DNA of 64,000 nucleotides, taken from NCBI GenBank assembly GCA_017437125.1, contig JAFSBV010000008.1, forward strand, positions 1 to 64,000, written 5' to 3'. Below the pieces are notes generated by a model. The model saw nothing but the letters and a program-made list of their open reading frames with translations. It was not told the origin of the DNA and made no database searches. The stretch's first letter is position 1, and the number at the start of each line of letters is the position of its first letter. Origin of the DNA: Bacteroidales bacterium (GTDB lineage: Bacteria; Bacteroidota; Bacteroidia; Bacteroidales; UBA932). Shown piece after piece: positions 61,314 to 64,000 of this stretch. Position numbers and translations under genes: made by a program.

Positions 61314-62088
61314 GCGAAATGCCCTCTACCCTCTTGAAATATTTCCCGAAAACGGACTGGGAAGGAAAATCAAGATCGTCACTGATCTCCTGAACGGTCA
61401 TCGTGGTGGATGAGAGGCATCCTTTGGCATATAGAACGACAAATCTCTCAATCCATTCAAGTGCAGTCATGCCTGTCTCCTGCTTGAGCAGGGCCGACAG
61501 GTATTTTTTCGTTATGCAGAGTTTGTCTGCATAGAATCCGATTTCTCTATGTAATTTAAAGTTCTCCGATGCCAGAGCAATGAATCTTTCACAAACCTCC
61601 TGCTGTCCGGTCATGATGGATTTCTGCTGCTGGGCATCATGGACATAGTATCCGAGACCATAATAATATGCACTGAACAGGTGTCTGATTATCTCTTCCT
61701 TATATGGATGGTCTTCCTGGTTCATTATACTCTTTACCATCGCATAACAGTTCGTGAATGCTTCCAATCCCTCCTGATTGAGTGAATAGAAGTGCTTGGA
61801 TTTGTATGAAAGCCTTTCCTGAAAGCTGACCGGAAGGTTCAATGAGTCGGTGAATTCTTCTGGTGTGACCATGCCGAAGCCATGAAAATCATCGCTTGCC
61901 TCTATGGATTCGATGACCTGGCCAGGGAAGAAGATGGCCATGGACGGAGCCTTCAGTGTATATGAATAGAAATCAACGATACATGATATTTCGCCGGCGG
62001 AAATAACCACCTGCGTCACTTTCTCTACCTTATACGGAAAACGTAATCCTTTCAGGATCGAATCATTGTTCAGAAGTTCTATATCCAT
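61276..62088 (-). CDS. AraC-family transcriptional regulator
   Basis: A 270-aa regulator. The N-terminal about 160 residues form a cupin-like sensor ([29 protein letters not shown]). The C-terminal DNA-binding domain (about 170-265) has a first helix-turn-helix [31 protein letters not shown] and a second [32 protein letters not shown]. It is divergent from the envelope operon beginning at 62294 and is the natural candidate to control it. Its 3' end overlaps the 134-aa gene. Confidence 0.9.
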   Translation of the reverse strand: [270 protein letters not shown]

Positions 62089-62110
62089 ATGCCACTTTCA
62101 TCTTGCGACA

Positions 62111-62141
62111 CAAAGTTACAAAATCGGCAATTCAGCACAAC
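62111..62141 (-). promoter_or_regulatory. Promoter of the second AraC gene
   Basis: Minus-strand GTTG (62141-62138), a 19-nt spacer and a perfect -7 box TAACTTTG (62118-62111), 22 nt before the ATG at 62088. Confidence 0.55.
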
Positions 62142-62217
62142 CCTTTCGGAAAAATTAAAGAAAATCAACCCAATACGTCAGTAAATCTGACCAATCAGTT
62201 TTATAATTCGGCAAATC

Positions 62218-62235
62218 ATACCAATTAAAAGGTAT
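62218..62235. promoter_or_regulatory. Short inverted repeat before the envelope operon
   Basis: ATACC (62218-62222) and GGTAT (62231-62235) flank 8 A/T bases just upstream of the -33 region of the envelope operon. It is a possible operator; five-bp arms can arise by chance. Confidence 0.2.
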
Positions 62236-62243
62236 AACGCCCC

Positions 62244-62274
62244 TTTACTTGAGGTACAGGAGAGTCTATCTTTG
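62244..62274 (+). promoter_or_regulatory. Promoter of the envelope operon
   Basis: TTTA (62244-62247), a 19-nt spacer and a perfect -7 box TATCTTTG (62267-62274). The frame's upstream ATG at 62249 lies inside this promoter, fixing the start at 62294. Confidence 0.6.
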
Positions 62275-62293
62275 CAGCACAAAAAAACGGAGT

Positions 62294-62503
62294 ATGAGCA
62301 ACATTAAACTGAATACAGGCAATATCGAAAAGAAAGTGACCGATGCCTATAAGACAATCGAGGATGGAGTGGTAAAAGGCTATAAGGCCATAGAGGATGC
62401 TGTCGTTGGCAGCTATCAGAAGATCGAGGACAAATTTGTCGAAAAGTTCCTTGAAGTAGAGGAGGAGACAATCGAAATCCCTGAAGAAGGAGACAATGAA
62501 TAA
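62294..62503 (+). CDS. 69-aa protein made of 11-residue amphipathic repeats
   Basis: A small cytoplasmic acidic protein. After MSNIKLNTG it consists of consecutive 11-residue units: NIEKKVTDAYK, TIEDGVVKGYK, AIEDAVVGSYQ, KIEDKFVEKFL, then a degenerate EVEEETIEIPE. The shared pattern is x-I-E-D-x-V/F-V-x-x-Y/F-x. An 11-residue period fits extended amphipathic helices that lie on membranes, as in apolipoproteins and synuclein. I recall similar unnamed small proteins in gut Firmicutes and Bacteroidota. Function is unknown; binding of lipid or stress protection is inferred. First gene of the envelope operon, 19 nt before the next. Confidence 0.75.
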   Translation: MSNIKLNTGNIEKKVTDAYKTIEDGVVKGYKAIEDAVVGSYQKIEDKFVEKFLEVEEETIEIPEEGDNE

Positions 62504-62522
62504 TCAGTAAATTGAAGACAAT

Positions 62523-62858
62523 ATGAACAAGTTTATGAAAATAATGGGTGTTGCCGCCCTTATGACAGGCATTACGACAGGAGCAATGGCTCAGGAGCAG
62601 ACTAAGGAGACCGAGAAACCCGGATTCTTCAAGCAGGCGTTCCGCGACATGAAGGAAAGTGCAAAGCTTCAGCGTCAGATCGACAAGGCCAATTTCCAGG
62701 CTGTAAAACTGGAGACAAAGGCTTTCTATCAGGAGCAGAAGAGGCTTTCGAAGCCTTCTGTGAGATCTGCAGCCGAGAAGGAAAGGATGCAGAAGGAACT
62801 TGAAGCTGCCAACAAGAGGGTAGAAGAGGCAAAGGCTAAGGTAGAAGCATCAAGATAA
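62523..62858 (+). CDS. Periplasmic coiled-coil protein
   Basis: A 111-aa exported protein: signal peptide MNKFMKIMGVAALMTGITTGAMA (1-23), then a highly charged helix with Lys/Glu/Ala/Gln composition (FKQAFRDMKESAKLQRQIDKANFQAVKLETKAF and ERMQKELEAANKRVEEAKAKVEA), probably a coiled coil. No family is recognised; its composition recalls small periplasmic chaperones of the Skp/Spy type, but no motif proves this. It ends 2 nt before the next gene. Confidence 0.7.
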   Translation: MNKFMKIMGVAALMTGITTGAMAQEQTKETEKPGFFKQAFRDMKESAKLQRQIDKANFQAVKLETKAFYQEQKRLSKPSVRSAAEKERMQKELEAANKRVEEAKAKVEASR

Positions 62859-62860
62859 GA

Positions 62861-63508
62861 ATGAAGAAGATTATATTGGTATGGATCGGGACAATTCTGA
62901 CCGTCCTGAACATGTATGGTCAGACAGAATCCGATCAATCCATAGATCTGGAAAGTGGCATCAGGACAGATGTCACTTTTCTTGATTTTCAAAAGGCCGG
63001 GGCTCCGGGTGCAGTCAGCACACTCACTCCTGGCTGGACTTTGGGCGGGCTTATGAACGTATGGTTCAACGATCGGATAGGAATACAGCCTGAATTGAAT
63101 CTCAATTTCAAGCAGACAGTGCTGGGATGGGCAGAAAACAGCGGAAGGATGCAGAGTTTCGGCATAGAAGTCCCGATATATGTGACAGGACGTCTTGATG
63201 TTTTCAGAAATGACCATATTTTCCTCGGAATCGGTCCTTATACTGAGTTTTCATGCTATGCCAGATGGCTGATCGATGACCGTAAGGTTGACCTGCTGGA
63301 GATTCATGAGAGCGGAGAACCGATGATCCAGGACACTCAGTCCGGATTCGGAGCTGTTATCGGATATGAGTTCGGATCCGGACTTGTCATAGATGCTTCA
63401 TTCAGACAGTGCTGTTTCAACATTCTGCAGCCGAACACGTCACAAGGTGTTTCCCTTTATCCGCAGAGCGTTTCATTCGGACTGGCATATAAATTCGGCA
63501 AGAAATGA
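62861..63508 (+). CDS. Small outer-membrane beta-barrel protein
   Basis: A 215-aa protein with signal peptide (about 1-20, ending MYGQ) and about eight alternating beta-strands (GLMNVWFNDRIGIQPELNLNFK, SFGIEVPIYVTGRLDVF, SVSFGLAYKFGKK) typical of PorT/OMP_b-brl-type barrels of Bacteroidota. The terminal residues FGLAYKFGKK form the closing strand. No enzymatic motif is visible; ligand or role unknown. Its stop overlaps the next start (ATGA). Confidence 0.75.
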   Translation: MKKIILVWIGTILTVLNMYGQTESDQSIDLESGIRTDVTFLDFQKAGAPGAVSTLTPGWTLGGLMNVWFNDRIGIQPELNLNFKQTVLGWAENSGRMQSFGIEVPIYVTGRLDVFRNDHIFLGIGPYTEFSCYARWLIDDRKVDLLEIHESGEPMIQDTQSGFGAVIGYEFGSGLVIDASFRQCCFNILQPNTSQGVSLYPQSVSFGLAYKFGKK

Positions 63509-64000
63509 ACGGAAAAGCATTGATTACGGCCATCCTGTTCATCATGACTGCCCATCTGACATCCGCACAGGACTCATTGAAGACAGGAGCATCCGGTTTC
63601 TTGAGAGATTATTGGGAGAGTCTGATTCACGGAAATGTTGACAGAACCCACGAAAAGCCTTTTGATCTGAGTTTCGCAGTGGCTCCGTCATATTCCAGGG
63701 AAGGAGGTTTCGGATTCGGAGGATCGGCCACAGGATTATATAGGATGGACATGAAGGATTCCACCATGGCTCCTTCAAACATAACCATAGGTGCCAACGC
63801 TTCCTTGAAAGGATTCTTTTCTCTGATAGGAAACGGAACCAATTATTTTACGGATGGCAGGACACGGCTGATATATGGAGCCCGATTTACCCGGAAGGTT
63901 CTGGATTTCTGGGGAACAAGATTCGATGCATGTGCCGTAAATCCTACTTCCGAATACGTCAGGACACAGTTCAGGATAGACGCGGACTATAATTACCGTC
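63505..64000 (+). CDS. Outer-membrane barrel protein, Omp85/surface-antigen-like (partial)
   Basis: An open frame from the ATGA overlap to the window edge, at least 165 residues with no stop. It begins MNGKALITAILFIMTAHLTS, a signal peptide ending TSAQ. It continues with FDLSFAVAPSYSREGGFGFGG, then ASLKGFFSLIGNGTNYFTDG, RLIYGARFTRKVLDFWG and RTQFRIDADYNYR. Strands of this kind, with a Gly-rich first strand followed by a basic-residue strand, resemble the C-terminal barrel of BamA/TamA-like surface antigens without POTRA domains. It is probably translated with the preceding barrel protein. Assignment needs the rest of the gene. Confidence 0.6.
   Translation, partial: MNGKALITAILFIMTAHLTSAQDSLKTGASGFLRDYWESLIHGNVDRTHEKPFDLSFAVAPSYSREGGFGFGGSATGLYRMDMKDSTMAPSNITIGANASLKGFFSLIGNGTNYFTDGRTRLIYGARFTRKVLDFWGTRFDACAVNPTSEYVRTQFRIDADYNYR

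Noticed and set aside
1..64000. CRISPR array, tRNA/rRNA genes, prophage or IS transposase
   Set aside because: No regularly spaced repeats, no tRNA-like or rRNA segments, and no integrase or transposase domain was seen on reading both strands.

Overview
The window comes from a Bacteroidota genome, most likely an uncultured gut or rumen member of Bacteroidales; the genus cannot be fixed from sequence alone. Evidence: SusC/SusD pairs, a hybrid two-component sensor (HTCS), DUF4249 and BACON/DUF4859 lipoproteins, an S46 dipeptidyl-peptidase, almost no Shine-Dalgarno sequences, and many copies of the Bacteroidota -7 box TAnnTTTG ahead of genes. No rRNA, tRNA, CRISPR array or transposase gene was seen.

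Layout. 260-4132: housekeeping genes rnhB, a DPP7-type peptidase and mrp. 4395-6722: a GH43-like/GH10 xylanase pair bracketed by two 113-bp palindromic elements. 7059-8396: a MATE exporter. 8611-16370 (minus strand): one L-arabinose operon, transcribed as Na+ symporter, Nudix-type regulator araR, araD, araA, araB, galM. 16638-42110: a polysaccharide-utilisation locus with a 964-aa GH127-like enzyme, an HTCS, two zincin-like lipoproteins, a CotH protein, SusC, SusD, a DUF4859 lipoprotein, GH97, GH43 and GH127. 42198-49030: clpB without its N-domain, secG, a TPR-like gene, lptE, a sigma-54-type activator and an abundant OmpA/TPR lipoprotein. 49245-50767: a small membrane protein and rmuC. 50837-55268: a TonB receptor/DUF4249 cassette carrying a possible cytolysin-like lipoprotein. 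55396-57962: a DASS transporter with a divergent LysR. 57967-62088: a 51-aa membrane sORF, ybaK, an AraC/PHP pair, an unknown gene and a second AraC. 62294-64000: an envelope-protein operon running off the window.

How it fits together. GH127 (beta-L-arabinofuranosidase), GH43, a retaining-type GH97 (alpha-galactosidase or beta-L-arabinopyranosidase) and GH10 would release arabinose, galactose and xylose. The SusCD pair imports oligosaccharides, the Na+ symporter imports sugar, and AraABD plus mutarotase feed it to the pentose phosphate pathway. Two control layers are suggested: AraR at the symporter promoter, and the HTCS at sites shared by the 16.5-kb and 35.1-kb intergenic regions. The co-occurrence of beta-arabinofuranosidases, a retaining GH97 and HExxH proteins suggests, as inference, that the target is an arabinosylated plant glycoprotein such as extensin rather than only arabinan or arabinoxylan.

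Most unusual signals: two dispersed palindromic element families (4144/6761 and 8424/49107); a palindromic repeat that appears inserted in frame in clpB; identical regulatory motifs 61 nt ahead of two -7 boxes; a terminator-like hairpin inside signal-peptide codons; candidate leaderless genes; and two small proteins easily missed.
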